Origin: Candidatus Omnitrophota bacterium
Lineage (GTDB): Bacteria; Omnitrophota; Koll11; Duberdicusellales; 4484-171
Direction: 5' to 3'
Assembly (NCBI GenBank): GCA_030692055.1
Contig: JAUYCY010000114.1
Coordinates: forward strand, 34,904 to 98,903
DNA: 64,000 nt
Positions 41,845 through 50,229 of this stretch are shown here, one piece after another (the stretch's first letter is position 1; the number at the start of each line of letters is the position of its first letter). Position numbers and translations under genes: made by a program. Below the pieces are notes generated by a model, which saw only the letters and a list, made by a program, of their open reading frames with translations, was not told the origin of the DNA and did no database searches.

Positions 41845-42606
41845 TTAAATAATTATTTTTGAGGCAAAGACAAGCCACCCGGTGTGGCAGGGCATGCGTT
41901 GTTCGGGGCGGGTTTTGCCGCGGCGCACCAAAATATTACGCAAAAGAATCTCCATGCTTTCTATATTAGTAAAGCCTTTCTCTTCTAAAGTAAAAACAGT
42001 TCTGGTGAGTTGTTCGAAGGTAGGGCAAATGGTGGCTAAGCGTGATCCACCCTTTAAAGATTTATAGGCAGCATCAATCAAATCCCATTGACTGCCGATA
42101 TCAATCATTACAAAATCAACGTCTTTCTCGTCGTATTCACTGGTGACTTCACGCAGTTTAAACTCTACATACTCGCTAAGGCCGTATTTTTCCACATTTT
42201 TTTTAGCGTTTTCTAAAAACTCTTCGTTTCTTTCATAGCTATATACTTTGCCGCAAGGCCTGACAAAATTTGCTAAGGCTGTTGTAAGGGCACCGCTGCC
42301 GGCACCAGATTCTATCACTCTTGCTCCCGGGAAAATATTTGCACGGGTAAGAATTATTCCTATATCTTTAGGGTATAGAATTTGCGTTTTACGTTTTATC
42401 TTCATTATCAATTCATGCAGGTATGGCCGCAGTATATAAAATTTTTCCCCCAAATTTGTTTCTATCTTTTCGCCAAACTCTTTGCCCGCAATATCTTTTA
42501 ATTCTAAGTATCCTAAATCTGTATGTAACCTACCCCCCTGAACCTTTAGCAGGAAATTACGCCGTTCGTCTTTGTAAAGAAAAACTAAATCTCCTTCGTT
42601 AATCAT
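41845..42606 (-). CDS. trmI: tRNA (adenine-58-N1)-methyltransferase
   Basis: SAM-dependent methyltransferase making m1A58 in the T-loop of tRNA. N-terminal beta domain (GDLVFLYKDERRNFLLKVQG), then the Rossmann domain: YPKDIGIILTRANIFPGARV, SAM motif ESGAGSGALTTALANF, VYSYERNEEFLENAKKN, FVMIDIG and near the end RKTRPEQRMPCHTGWLVFA, a strong TrmI/Trm61 signature. I choose ATG 42606 (253 aa): AAAGGTG lies 6 nt upstream on the minus strand, whereas the GTG at 42615 has no such site. Confidence 0.93.
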   Translation of the reverse strand: MINEGDLVFLYKDERRNFLLKVQGGRLHTDLGYLELKDIAGKEFGEKIETNLGEKFYILRPYLHELIMKIKRKTQILYPKDIGIILTRANIFPGARVIESGAGSGALTTALANFVRPCGKVYSYERNEEFLENAKKNVEKYGLSEYVEFKLREVTSEYDEKDVDFVMIDIGSQWDLIDAAYKSLKGGSRLATICPTFEQLTRTVFTLEEKGFTNIESMEILLRNILVRRGKTRPEQRMPCHTGWLVFASKIII

Positions 42607-42639
42607 AGGAAGCACCTTTAAAATACAGCTTAAATATTT

Positions 42640-42779
42640 GGCGCTGTTGCATAATGCACCAGCGCCTGATTACAATGATTACTAAAAGATTCCAACGATT
42701 GAAAACATTAACAATTTTAATCACTGTAATCAAGTTTTAATCGCTGAAATCAGGGACTGGTGCGTTTCGCAACAGTCCC
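42640..42779. repeat. 140-nt MITE-like repeat, copy 2
   Basis: GGCGCTGTTGCATAATGCACC at the left, GTGCGTTTCGCAACAGTCCC at the right, GATTAC array between. Nearly identical to copy 3 at 53838. Rest of the 350-nt gap (to 42956) holds only A/T-rich sequence with a weak promoter. Confidence 0.78.
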
Positions 42780-42894
42780 AATTAATGCCTCTAGCTTTTG
42801 CAAAGGCGGGTAGATACAATATACATTTTAATGAAAATTTTGCAATAGCAAACTTGACTCTAAATAATTTACTATTGAAAAATTTATATTGGGC

Positions 42895-42923
42895 TTTACA
42901 ATAAGTTTATATAGGTTTAGATT
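42895..42923 (+). promoter_or_regulatory. Possible promoter of the 42957 gene
   Basis: TTTACA at 42895-42900, 17-bp spacer, TAGATT at 42918-42923; a strong ATAAGGAGG follows before ATG 42957. The -10 is weak. Confidence 0.4.
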
Positions 42924-42956
42924 GTTTGGATTAAAACTGTATATAAGGAGGTTTCT

Positions 42957-43457
42957 ATGGAAACTACGAGAGTAAAAGGTTTAGTGGCAGAGTTTCATCT
43001 TGCGAAAAAACGAATAGAGGAATTAAAAGAGGCATATGAGAGAGCGCAGATATCTTTTGAAATAGCCAAGGACTTAGAAAAAGATTTACACCACGAAGCA
43101 AAAGCTGCGCATGATTCAAGAAATTCTTCAATGCTTCAATGTTGGCAGGATGTTATAAATGAGTGCTTTCATAACGATAAAGACATTGCTAAAAAGGAAG
43201 ATTTAGATAAAATCAAAGCCGAGTTTATCGCAAAAAATGAAAAGCTTCTTATGTATTATGAAAAGAAAATAAAAATAATAAAAAGACTTTTAGGCGCGAG
43301 GTTAGCGCAAATATTGGAGAACTATGAGGAAAAGAATATTTTAATGGGCGGGGAGCGTTCCTCGACGAAAGTTTTTCACGAGATAGAAGAGGAAGAAGAT
43401 GAATTGGAGAAAAAGCAAAAGGAACGTAAAAACAGCGCTACCTTTGATAAGATGTAG
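42957..43457 (+). CDS. Coiled-coil protein of unknown function
   Basis: A 166-aa, highly charged, almost wholly helical protein: KRIEELKEAYERAQISFEIA, EKDLHHEAKAAHDSR, KAEFIAKNEKLLMYYEKKIK. Heptad-like patterns suggest one or two coiled coils. The C-terminus is acidic then basic (EIEEEEDELEKKQKERKN). No enzyme motif, signal or membrane helix. A clean GGAGG site precedes it. I do not recognise a family; it could be a small scaffold or chaperone-like adaptor. Confidence 0.7.
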   Translation: METTRVKGLVAEFHLAKKRIEELKEAYERAQISFEIAKDLEKDLHHEAKAAHDSRNSSMLQCWQDVINECFHNDKDIAKKEDLDKIKAEFIAKNEKLLMYYEKKIKIIKRLLGARLAQILENYEEKNILMGGERSSTKVFHEIEEEEDELEKKQKERKNSATFDKM

Positions 43458-43684
43458 GCGTATTGATTACAAGAAACTTCGCCCTTGACACTTTGTGTCA
43501 AGGGCTCAGGACTCTTCCTTGCGAAGTTTCAGTGGTTAATCCTTCGACTTCGCTCAGGACTAATGGTGAGCGTAGTCGAACCATTAGGAAAGTTTTATCC
43601 AGTGGGATAGACCTTTCTGATTCTACTAGAGGAAGGGTCTTACTTGTGCCCGTTAGGGTATACTTTCCTATACCATGAAAAAAT
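43458..43684. repeat. REP palindrome and inverted ATGGTATAGG block
   Basis: About 43470-43530: AACTTCG...CGAAGTT around CCTTGACACTTTGTGTCAAGG. About 43535-43590: CTTCGACTTCGCTCAGGAC with GTGAGCGTAGTCGAACC, a REP pair. About 43600-43677: the inverted copy of the block at 39203, with AGACCTTTCTG...AAGGGTCT. An open frame across it is pure repeat and is not called. Confidence 0.6.
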
Positions 43685-43831
43685 TAAGTGAGTGCACAAC
43701 TTACACAACGAAGTGAACGTAAGTTGTATGCACGAACTTACCCTTGACATCATAGATGTCAAGGGTTTAATTCGTAGACGGCTGTGCCTACGATACTTGA
43801 CATGTTTGTCAAGTATCGTTTACTCATTAAA
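43685..43831 (+). ncRNA. Branched intercistronic hairpin element, copy G
   Basis: AAGTGAGT edge, hairpin 1 GCACAACTTAC...GTAAGTTGTATGC, linker ACGAACTTA, hairpin 2 CCCTTGACATC-ATA-GATGTCAAGGG, TTTAATTCG, third arm with CGTAGACGG...CCTACG and GATACTTGAC...GTCAAGTATC, then CTCATTAAAGGAG. Precedes a 52-aa gene. Confidence 0.6.
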
Positions 43832-43842
43832 GGAGTTATAAT

Positions 43843-44001
43843 ATGAAGATAGGTAAACTCAGTGTAAGAATATTCAAAATAAAAAATCGCAAAGGTTATG
43901 GTGCTATTTGTGCTGATTGTCTTACTGAGGGTAGAACCGTTGAGCAGGCTTATGGCAGGATGGTAAAGGCGGTTAAAAGAAGCCACAGAAAGAAAAAGTA
44001 G
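43843..44001 (+). CDS. Small HicB-like protein (52 aa)
   Basis: AAAGGAG lies 8 nt before ATG 43843. The product, KIGKLSVRIFKIKNRKGYGA then ICADCLTEGRTVEQAYGRM and a basic tail VKRSHRKKK, fits the beta-beta-alpha core of HicB-type antitoxins, whose usual form has a longer DNA-binding tail. No hicA toxin is adjacent. It sits directly behind a branched hairpin element, like other real genes in this window. The family call is tentative; the coding call rests on the ribosome site and composition. Confidence 0.6.
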   Translation: MKIGKLSVRIFKIKNRKGYGAICADCLTEGRTVEQAYGRMVKAVKRSHRKKK

Positions 44002-44199
44002 AGTGAACCAAATACGGTTATACATTCACGGCGTTAAAACCACGGCATTCATGCCGCGGGTTATATGGTGCGCCGCTCAGTATTAGCCATACTGAAATCT
44101 CGGGCTTAAAGCCCGAGGAGCTATGGAAGGCTTCATTTACGGCAAGGTGAAAGTAAGAAGGCCTATAAAAATTATCAGGCTTTTAAAAAATGAGGTTTT
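44002..44199. other. Gap with two short hairpins
   Basis: CCACGGCATTCATGCCGCGG (about 44040-44059) and CTCGGGCTTAAAGCCCGAG (about 44099-44118). No gene. Confidence 0.4.
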
Positions 44200-44573
44200 A
44201 TGCGTAACAGGGTTTTGGTTTTGCTAGTATTCTTTACAGCATTTGTGTTTTATAATTTGAGCTTTGCTCAAGGAGTAGAAGAGAAGGCTTCGCCAAAGGA
44301 AGAAATTATTGCTATTGCGAAAGGAGCGGTAGAGGGTGAGGGGATTAAACTTGATGATGTACAAATAATTTACGATGAAGACAATAAGCTTTGGCAAGAA
44401 CATATTGGGAAAATGACGGAACTAGTGAATTCTCCTAACTTTGGGATTTAAAAAAAGGGTTCTTAAAAAACTATAGAACAGTATATTTTGATTTTAAAGA
44501 ACCGTTACCTGATATCTGGGTTTTTATTGATAAGGATACAGGAGAGGTTTTAGAAGTTTATAAAGTTAAATAA
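44200..44573 (+). pseudogene. Small secreted protein gene with a single-base frameshift
   Basis: Codons 1-83 encode a signal peptide (NRVLVLLVFFTAFVFYNLSF, cleavage near FAQ) and a lysine/glutamate-rich domain up to a premature TAA at 44449-44451. The frame two bases over continues at once as DLKKGFLKNYRTVYFDFKE and DIWVFIDKDTGEVLEVYKVK to a TAA at 44571-44573. One extra G in the GGG run at 44443-44445 would join them into a protein of about 124 aa, of the form of small periplasmic proteins with a DxDTG-type end. Recent mutation or a homopolymer error. A good terminator follows. Confidence 0.7.
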
Positions 44574-44592
44574 ATTTTCCTTTTAAAGATTT

Positions 44593-44630
44593 ACCCTCTG
44601 CACTATCTTGCGCAGAGGGTTTTCTTTTTT
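44593..44630 (+). terminator. Rho-independent terminator
   Basis: CCCTCTGC, an 8-nt loop region, then GCGCAGAGGG followed by TTTTCTTTTTT. Clear stem and T-run, ending the transcript of the 44200 gene. Confidence 0.85.
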
Positions 44631-44676
44631 ATGAGGCCATGCTTGATTTTTTTCATTTTCTTGCTATAAAAAACCC

Positions 44677-44705
44677 TTGCACAACAGGGGCCTTTGTAAT
44701 AAACT
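44677..44705 (+). promoter_or_regulatory. Promoter of apgM; leaderless transcript predicted
   Basis: TTGCAC at 44677-44682, 17-bp spacer, TAAACT at 44700-44705. ATG 44715 lies about 9 nt after the -10, leaving some 3 nt of leader and no ribosome site. Confidence 0.55.
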
Positions 44706-44714
44706 CATTTAAAT

Positions 44715-45908
44715 ATGAAATACATCGTCATTGTTCCTGATGGCGCGGCGGATTATCCTAGCGAAATACTAGGCGGCAGAACGCCGTTAGAAGCTGCGGA
44801 TAAACCCTTTATGAATTCCTTAGCAAAGAAAGGAATTTTGGGAAGGGTAAAGACTGTTCCGCCCGGCTTTATTCCTTCAAGCGATGTAGCAAACCTCTCT
44901 CTTTTAGGTTATGAGCCGCAAAAGTATTACTGTGGAAGAGGGCCGCTTGAGGCTGCTAATATGGGTGTGGATTTAGAAGAAGGAGATTTAGCTTTTCGTT
45001 GTAATCTTATTACCGAGTCCGAAGGAAAACTTCTTGACTATAGCGCGGGCCACATCAGTGATAGAGAAGCTAAAATTCTCATAGAGCACATAAATGATAA
45101 TTTGGGAACAGAAAATATTGAATTTTATCCTGGCAAAAGCTACCGCCACCTTATGGTTTATAGACAAGGCTCAAGGCTCGGTTTAGAAAATCTCAATTAT
45201 TTTGCTCCGCATGATATTATGGATCAAGAGATAAATAAACATCTGCCGAAAGGAAAAAACAGTGAGGTAGTTATTGACCTTATGCAAAGCTCTAAAGATT
45301 ACTTAAAAGAACACGAAATAAATAAGGTAAGAATAGATTTAGGAGAAAACCCTGCAAACATGATTTGGCTCTGGGGATCGGGTAAAAAACCTACCATACC
45401 GGCTTTTAAGGAAAAATTTGGCCTAACGGGCGCAGTTATTTCCGCTGTCGACCTCATCAACGGCATAGGCAAAATTATTGGCCTTAAGGTTATCACGGTT
45501 AGTGGGGCGAACGGTTACTACGATACCAATTATCAGGGTAAAGCTGAAAAAGGATTAGAAGCGCTTAGAGATGTTGATTTTTTATTTATCCATATTGAAG
45601 CAACCGATGAAGCGGGGCACAACCAGGATTTACGTATGAAGATAACCTGCATTGAGCGTATAGATAAATTAGTAGTGGGAACAATTGTAAAGCATATGGA
45701 AGGTCAAGATTATAGAATTCTAATCACCCCGGACCATCCTACGCCGGTATCAAAACGTACACATACAGATGAGCCGGTTCCGTTTCTTATCGCTGGTTCA
45801 GGAATCGATGAAGGAAATTTCCCCAATTATTCTGAAACAGAAGCCGCTAATTCAGACCTTTATATGGATAGCGGCATCGCGTTGATGAAATATTTTCTAG
45901 GAAGATGA
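44715..45908 (+). CDS. apgM: Cofactor-independent phosphoglycerate mutase (archaeal-type ApgM)
   Basis: Interconverts 3- and 2-phosphoglycerate in glycolysis and gluconeogenesis. Alkaline-phosphatase-fold features: IVIVPDGAADYP at the N-terminus, PGFIPSSDVANLSLLGY with the catalytic Ser, LAFRCNLI, HIEATDEAGHNQD and ITPDHPTPVSKRTH, which hold two metals. Length 397 aa fits ApgM, not the 510-aa GpmI. Its 3' end overlaps cstA by 4 nt. Confidence 0.95.
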   Translation: MKYIVIVPDGAADYPSEILGGRTPLEAADKPFMNSLAKKGILGRVKTVPPGFIPSSDVANLSLLGYEPQKYYCGRGPLEAANMGVDLEEGDLAFRCNLITESEGKLLDYSAGHISDREAKILIEHINDNLGTENIEFYPGKSYRHLMVYRQGSRLGLENLNYFAPHDIMDQEINKHLPKGKNSEVVIDLMQSSKDYLKEHEINKVRIDLGENPANMIWLWGSGKKPTIPAFKEKFGLTGAVISAVDLINGIGKIIGLKVITVSGANGYYDTNYQGKAEKGLEALRDVDFLFIHIEATDEAGHNQDLRMKITCIERIDKLVVGTIVKHMEGQDYRILITPDHPTPVSKRTHTDEPVPFLIAGSGIDEGNFPNYSETEAANSDLYMDSGIALMKYFLGR

Positions 45909-47479
45909 GCACGGTTATTTTTTTGATTATTCTGGCGGTTTTTGCAGCAGCTTATTTTATTTACGGTAATTTCTTAAGTAGATTTCTCGGAATTGACCCC
46001 AAAAGGAAAACTCCCGCATATACACATTACGATGGTGTCGATTATATTCCAGCTAAAAATTGGCTTATTTTATTTGGCCATCACTTTGCGTCAATCGCCG
46101 GAGCAGGACCAATTGTAGGGCCTGTATTTGCTTACATGTATTGGGGTTGGTTTGGCGCGCTTTTATGGATAATATTTGGGTCAATCTTTATCGGAGCAGT
46201 GCATGATTTTACTGCACTTTTTGTTTCCGTGCGCGAAGGCGGCGTAAGTATCGGCGATATCGCAAAGAAGTATATTTCTAAAAGGGCAAGTGTCGTTTTT
46301 TTAATTTTTCTTTGGCTTGCGCTTATCTTAGTCAACGCGGTTTTTGCGGCATTATGCGCTAAGAGTTTTATCGATGAGCCAAAGATAGTCATTCCCTCAT
46401 TAGGGCTTATTCCGTTTGCTATGCTTATAGGTTTACTTTTATATAATCTTAAAAGCAATACTATTCTAACGACTATTCTTGGTTTATGCGGCCTGGCGTA
46501 TTTGGTTGTTTTAGGAAATCAGATTCCTTTTGGTTTAACGGCAAACGCTTATTTTATTTGGGTTATTGTTCTTTTTGTGTATTGTTTTTTTGCTTCAGTG
46601 CTTCCGGTGAATATATTACTCCAGCCGCGCGATTATCTTTCGAGTTTCCTTTTATTTTTCGGAGTGATTGTGGCGTTTTTCGGCATCATCATAAAACCAC
46701 TTCCCATAAGCCATGCTCAGGCTTTTAGGTTTTCTTCAGGGGAGGGAACGCTTTTTCCTTTGATGTTTATTACGGTTGCCTGCGGAGCAATTTCCGGCTT
46801 TCATTCTCTGGTATCCAGCGGCACAACTTCAAAACAGTTAGCAAGCGAAAAAGATATGCAAAAAATCGGTTACGGCGCTATGATTGTGGAAGCGGTTGTG
46901 GCAGTGTTGGCGCTACTTTGCGTTGCCTTTGGCTTAAAAAGTATTCCGCAGGGTAAAACTCCCGTAGAAATTTTTGCTTTAGGTTTTTCTAACGTCGTTT
47001 TTTTCTTAGGAGATTATGCGAAGCCTTTCGCATTTTTGCTTCTTAACACCTTTATCCTTACTACTTTAGATACCGCAACCAGAATTACCCGTTATTTAAC
47101 CCAGGAACTATTTAGGATAAATAATAAATATCTGGCTACGCTTATCGTAGTTTCGGCTTCGGGATATTTATGTTTGACCGGGACATGGCAGGCGATTTGG
47201 CCTGTATTTGGGGCATCGAACCAGCTGGTAGCTGCGTTGGCGTTGTTAGTTGTTAGTTCCTACTTGATTCATAAAAAGAAAAGTTGTAAGATTACCTTTA
47301 TACCGGCGCTAGCTATGTTTTTTGTTACGGGTTATGCGCTTTCGCTGCAGGTTTTAGAATTCTTTAGAAAGAAAAATTATTTTCTTTCCGGCGTGAGTTT
47401 TGTTCTCATCGTATTAGGGATATTTGTTTTCGTAGAGTTTTTTCAAATGAAGCAGTCCCGACGATACGCCGGGACGTAG
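45905..47479 (+). CDS. cstA: CstA family transporter (carbon starvation/pyruvate or peptide uptake)
   Basis: Inner-membrane protein of about 16 helices. YIPAKNWLILFGHHFASIAG, GAGPIVGPVFAYMYWGW and AVHDFTALFVSVREGG are strong CstA signatures; GTTSKQLASEKDMQKIGYG and TLDTATRITRYL follow. E. coli CstA has about 700 aa, but 500-600 aa forms are common in anaerobes, so 524 aa is acceptable. The final ten residues (MKQSRRYAGT) and the stop codon are encoded by the 5' half of a branched hairpin element, so the original C-terminus was overwritten. Substrate could be pyruvate or peptides. Confidence 0.92.
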   Translation: MSTVIFLIILAVFAAAYFIYGNFLSRFLGIDPKRKTPAYTHYDGVDYIPAKNWLILFGHHFASIAGAGPIVGPVFAYMYWGWFGALLWIIFGSIFIGAVHDFTALFVSVREGGVSIGDIAKKYISKRASVVFLIFLWLALILVNAVFAALCAKSFIDEPKIVIPSLGLIPFAMLIGLLLYNLKSNTILTTILGLCGLAYLVVLGNQIPFGLTANAYFIWVIVLFVYCFFASVLPVNILLQPRDYLSSFLLFFGVIVAFFGIIIKPLPISHAQAFRFSSGEGTLFPLMFITVACGAISGFHSLVSSGTTSKQLASEKDMQKIGYGAMIVEAVVAVLALLCVAFGLKSIPQGKTPVEIFALGFSNVVFFLGDYAKPFAFLLLNTFILTTLDTATRITRYLTQELFRINNKYLATLIVVSASGYLCLTGTWQAIWPVFGASNQLVAALALLVVSSYLIHKKKSCKITFIPALAMFFVTGYALSLQVLEFFRKKNYFLSGVSFVLIVLGIFVFVEFFQMKQSRRYAGT

Positions 47480-47556
47480 CCGAATTTGACCCTTGACAAA
47501 CTTGACCAAGTTCGGCAAGGGTTTAATTCGCCCCGATATAATCGGGGCTCATTAAA
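47443..47556 (+). ncRNA. Branched intercistronic hairpin element, copy D (cstA end to lysC)
   Basis: TCAAATGAAGC edge, hairpin 1 GTCCCG...CGGGAC, linker GTAGCCGAATTTGA, hairpin 2 CCCTTGAC...AAGGG, TTTAATTCG, hairpin 3 CCCCGATATAATCGGGG, CTCATTAAA. It starts inside the cstA frame, as the simplest compact copy. Confidence 0.68.
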
Positions 47557-47567
47557 AAAGAAGAGTT

Positions 47568-48797
47568 ATGCCGCGTAAGTTAATAGTACAAAAATACGGT
47601 GGTACTTCCGTAGGCGACGTGAAACGCATTGCAAGTGTCGCCGAGCGGATTGTTTCTTACGTAAAAAAGGGCCATAAGCTTGCGGTAGTAGTATCGGCAA
47701 TGGGCGATACTACGGATGAGTTGATTGATTTGTCGAAGAAAATTAATCAGCGCCCTTCAGAAAGAGAAATGGATATGCTTATTTCTACCGGTGAGCAAAT
47801 CTCTTCGGCATTGCTTGCTATGGCTATTCATAAAAAAGGGGTGGAGGCGATTTCTTTTACCGGGCCGCAGGTAGGGATAATTACCGACGGCTATCATACC
47901 AAAGCAAAGATTCTAAAAATAGAAACCGACAGGTTAAAAAAGGAACTAGAAGGCGGAAAAGTTGTCATAGTTGCTGGTTTTCAGGGTATAAGCGTAAATT
48001 CTGAGATTACCACTTTAGGTAGAGGCGGCTCAGACCTAAGCGCGGTCGCGCTAGCGGTCGCCCTTGGCGCAGATGTGTGTGAGATTTATACCGACGTAGA
48101 GGGCATTTATACCGCTGATCCGCGCATCGTCAAAGATGCGAAGAAACTAAAACACATTACTTTTGATGAAATGTTAGAGCTTGCTGCCAGAGGAGCGCAG
48201 GTCATGCAGACCAGAGCAATTGAGGTCGGCAAGAAATTCAATATGCCTATTTATGTGAGGTCAAGTTTTTCTAAGAAGGAGGGGACGATAATCATGGATA
48301 AGGAACCCTATATTGAGGAATCTGTAGTAAGAGGTGTGGCATTGACTGAGAATGAGGCAAAGCTAACTATTTGCGATGTTCCCGATAAACCGGGTATCGC
48401 TGCGCAAATATTTAACAAATTAGCTACGCAGAATATCAATATAGATATGATTGTGCAAAACGTAAGCCACAAGAAAATGACAGATATTTCTTTTACTGTT
48501 TCAAAGGATAGTTTACGTAAAGCGCTTAAAAGCGCTAAAAAGATAGCGAGCTCTATCGACGCAGGCAGCGTAGTTTTCGATGAAAATATCGCCAAAGTTT
48601 CTGTAGTCGGGGTAGGCATGAAATCTCAATCAGGCGTTGCTGCAAAATGTTTCTCTGCTCTTGCCAAATATAAAATTAATATTGAAATGATTTCTACTTC
48701 AGAAATAAGTATTTCGTGTGTTGTCAAAAAAGAACTCGGTAAAGAGGCGTTAAAAGTTCTTCACAAAGAATTTGGATTGGATAAAATAAAAGGGTAG
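47568..48797 (+). CDS. lysC: Aspartate kinase
   Basis: First enzyme of the aspartate family pathway (lysine, threonine, methionine). Kinase domain with IVQKYGGTSVGDVKRI, GGSDLSAVALA and EIYTDVEGIYTADPRIV; two C-terminal ACT domains (about 265-330 and 345-405) with NINIDMIVQNVS and NIEMISTSEISISCVV, where lysine or threonine would inhibit. Length 409 aa is normal. The leader is a branched hairpin element. Confidence 0.97.
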   Translation: MPRKLIVQKYGGTSVGDVKRIASVAERIVSYVKKGHKLAVVVSAMGDTTDELIDLSKKINQRPSEREMDMLISTGEQISSALLAMAIHKKGVEAISFTGPQVGIITDGYHTKAKILKIETDRLKKELEGGKVVIVAGFQGISVNSEITTLGRGGSDLSAVALAVALGADVCEIYTDVEGIYTADPRIVKDAKKLKHITFDEMLELAARGAQVMQTRAIEVGKKFNMPIYVRSSFSKKEGTIIMDKEPYIEESVVRGVALTENEAKLTICDVPDKPGIAAQIFNKLATQNINIDMIVQNVSHKKMTDISFTVSKDSLRKALKSAKKIASSIDAGSVVFDENIAKVSVVGVGMKSQSGVAAKCFSALAKYKINIEMISTSEISISCVVKKELGKEALKVLHKEFGLDKIKG

Positions 48798-48873
48798 TCC
48801 AACAGGACACCTTGTTGGGTAGGGCTATATTAGATCGGCCCTGTTTGTTTAAACTCTAGTATAGGGGGGCACT

Positions 48874-50229
48874 ATGTCGGCAAAACAAGAACAAAGAAAA
48901 GAAACAAGATTCAAATTCAGAGACACTATCCAATATGAAAAAATCGCTAAAGATGGCACTTGCGGTGCGCCTATAAGCACGTCTGCTTTAAATATTGGGA
49001 CGCATGGTATCAGTTTTTACGCTAATGAGGAATTTGAGCTAAATTCCAAAATTAAAATAACTTTTTATATTTCCGAAAAAGAGCAGATTTCTTTTTTTGG
49101 CCACGTGGTTAGAATGGAGATATTTAAGGAAGTTCCCATGAAGTATGTTGTAGGCGCAGAATTTGAAAACATGAATGAAGACGGTAGAATGAAGATAAAT
49201 AATTTTTTAAGCGAAATTAATATCTACAATATCTTAGATAGGATAAATTTAGAAAACGCTATTGATATGCACCTTGTTGCCGGTTATCCTCCCATAATAA
49301 AAAGGGTAGGAAAATTAGAACAAGAGGGTGAACCGTTGGATGAATATACTTTACGCAGCCTCTTGGTAAATATACTTGACGAGGAGCGATACGCAAAATT
49401 CATGAGGGATAAAGACATTAATTTCGTCTTTAACTATCAAGATAAACGCTTACGCACTAACATCCATTTTCAACAAGGCAAGGTCGAAGGCGTATTCAGA
49501 ATGCTTCCTTCTCAAATAAAATCCCCGTCACAGCTAGGGTTGCCTCCTGTCGTGGAGAGATTATTAGAGAATAAGAAAGGACTTCTCTTAGTTGCCGGCA
49601 GAACTGGTTCTGGAAAAACTACAACGTTAGCGTCTATGGTGGAGGCATTAAATAACGAAAGAGACGGCATCATTATTTGCATAGAAGACCCTATTGAATA
49701 TGTGCATGTTAATAAAAAATGTATAATAAAACAGAGAGAAGTCGGCAGGGATACCATTTCTTTTGCCAGTGCCGTAAAGAATGCGTTACGGCAGAATCCC
49801 GACGTGTTGGTGATAGGAGAAATTTTGGATATGCAGACTATGGAAATCGCAATTACCGCTAGTGAGTCTGGGACGCTGGTTTTAACCTCAATACATGCGC
49901 CAAATTCTAGTCAGGCATTAGACAGGATAACTTCTTTTTTCCCGCCGGATTTACAAAAGCACATACTTACGCGGCTATCTCTTGTTCTGAAAGGCATAAT
50001 TACCCAGGAACTTCTGCCGCGCTCAGATGAGAGCAATTTTGTGCCAGCAGTAGAGATTTTAGTAGTCAATGATGCCCTGAGAAATATAATAAGGGAGGGA
50101 GACTGGAAACAAATTGCTACTACTATCCAGACAGGAAGAAATTTAGGCATGCAATCAATGCAGGATTCTTTAGAGCATCTTGTTCGAGCAAGGATTATAG
50201 ATAATGTCTATTTAAAAGAATACCGATGA
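48874..50229 (+). CDS. PilZ domain fused to a PilT-family type IV pilus retraction ATPase
   Basis: Residues about 8-110 are PilZ: QRKETRFKFRDTIQYE gives the RxxxR c-di-GMP motif, and NIGTHGISFYANE stands for the D/NxSxxG motif. Residues about 115-440 are a PilT/PilU hexamer motor: Walker A GRTGSGKTT near 243-250, Asp box ICIEDPIEYVH, Walker B VLVIGEILD (PilT normally has GEMRD), and TSIHAPNSSQALDRI. Length 451 aa. Fusion would let c-di-GMP control pilus retraction directly. The cimA gene overlaps its stop by 4 nt, and a prepilin peptidase lies at 61537. Confidence 0.9.
   Translation: MSAKQEQRKETRFKFRDTIQYEKIAKDGTCGAPISTSALNIGTHGISFYANEEFELNSKIKITFYISEKEQISFFGHVVRMEIFKEVPMKYVVGAEFENMNEDGRMKINNFLSEINIYNILDRINLENAIDMHLVAGYPPIIKRVGKLEQEGEPLDEYTLRSLLVNILDEERYAKFMRDKDINFVFNYQDKRLRTNIHFQQGKVEGVFRMLPSQIKSPSQLGLPPVVERLLENKKGLLLVAGRTGSGKTTTLASMVEALNNERDGIIICIEDPIEYVHVNKKCIIKQREVGRDTISFASAVKNALRQNPDVLVIGEILDMQTMEIAITASESGTLVLTSIHAPNSSQALDRITSFFPPDLQKHILTRLSLVLKGIITQELLPRSDESNFVPAVEILVVNDALRNIIREGDWKQIATTIQTGRNLGMQSMQDSLEHLVRARIIDNVYLKEYR

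Noticed and set aside
43463..43678. Plus-strand open frame of 71 codons
   Set aside because: Made entirely of REP and ATGGTATAGG repeat sequence with no protein family signal.
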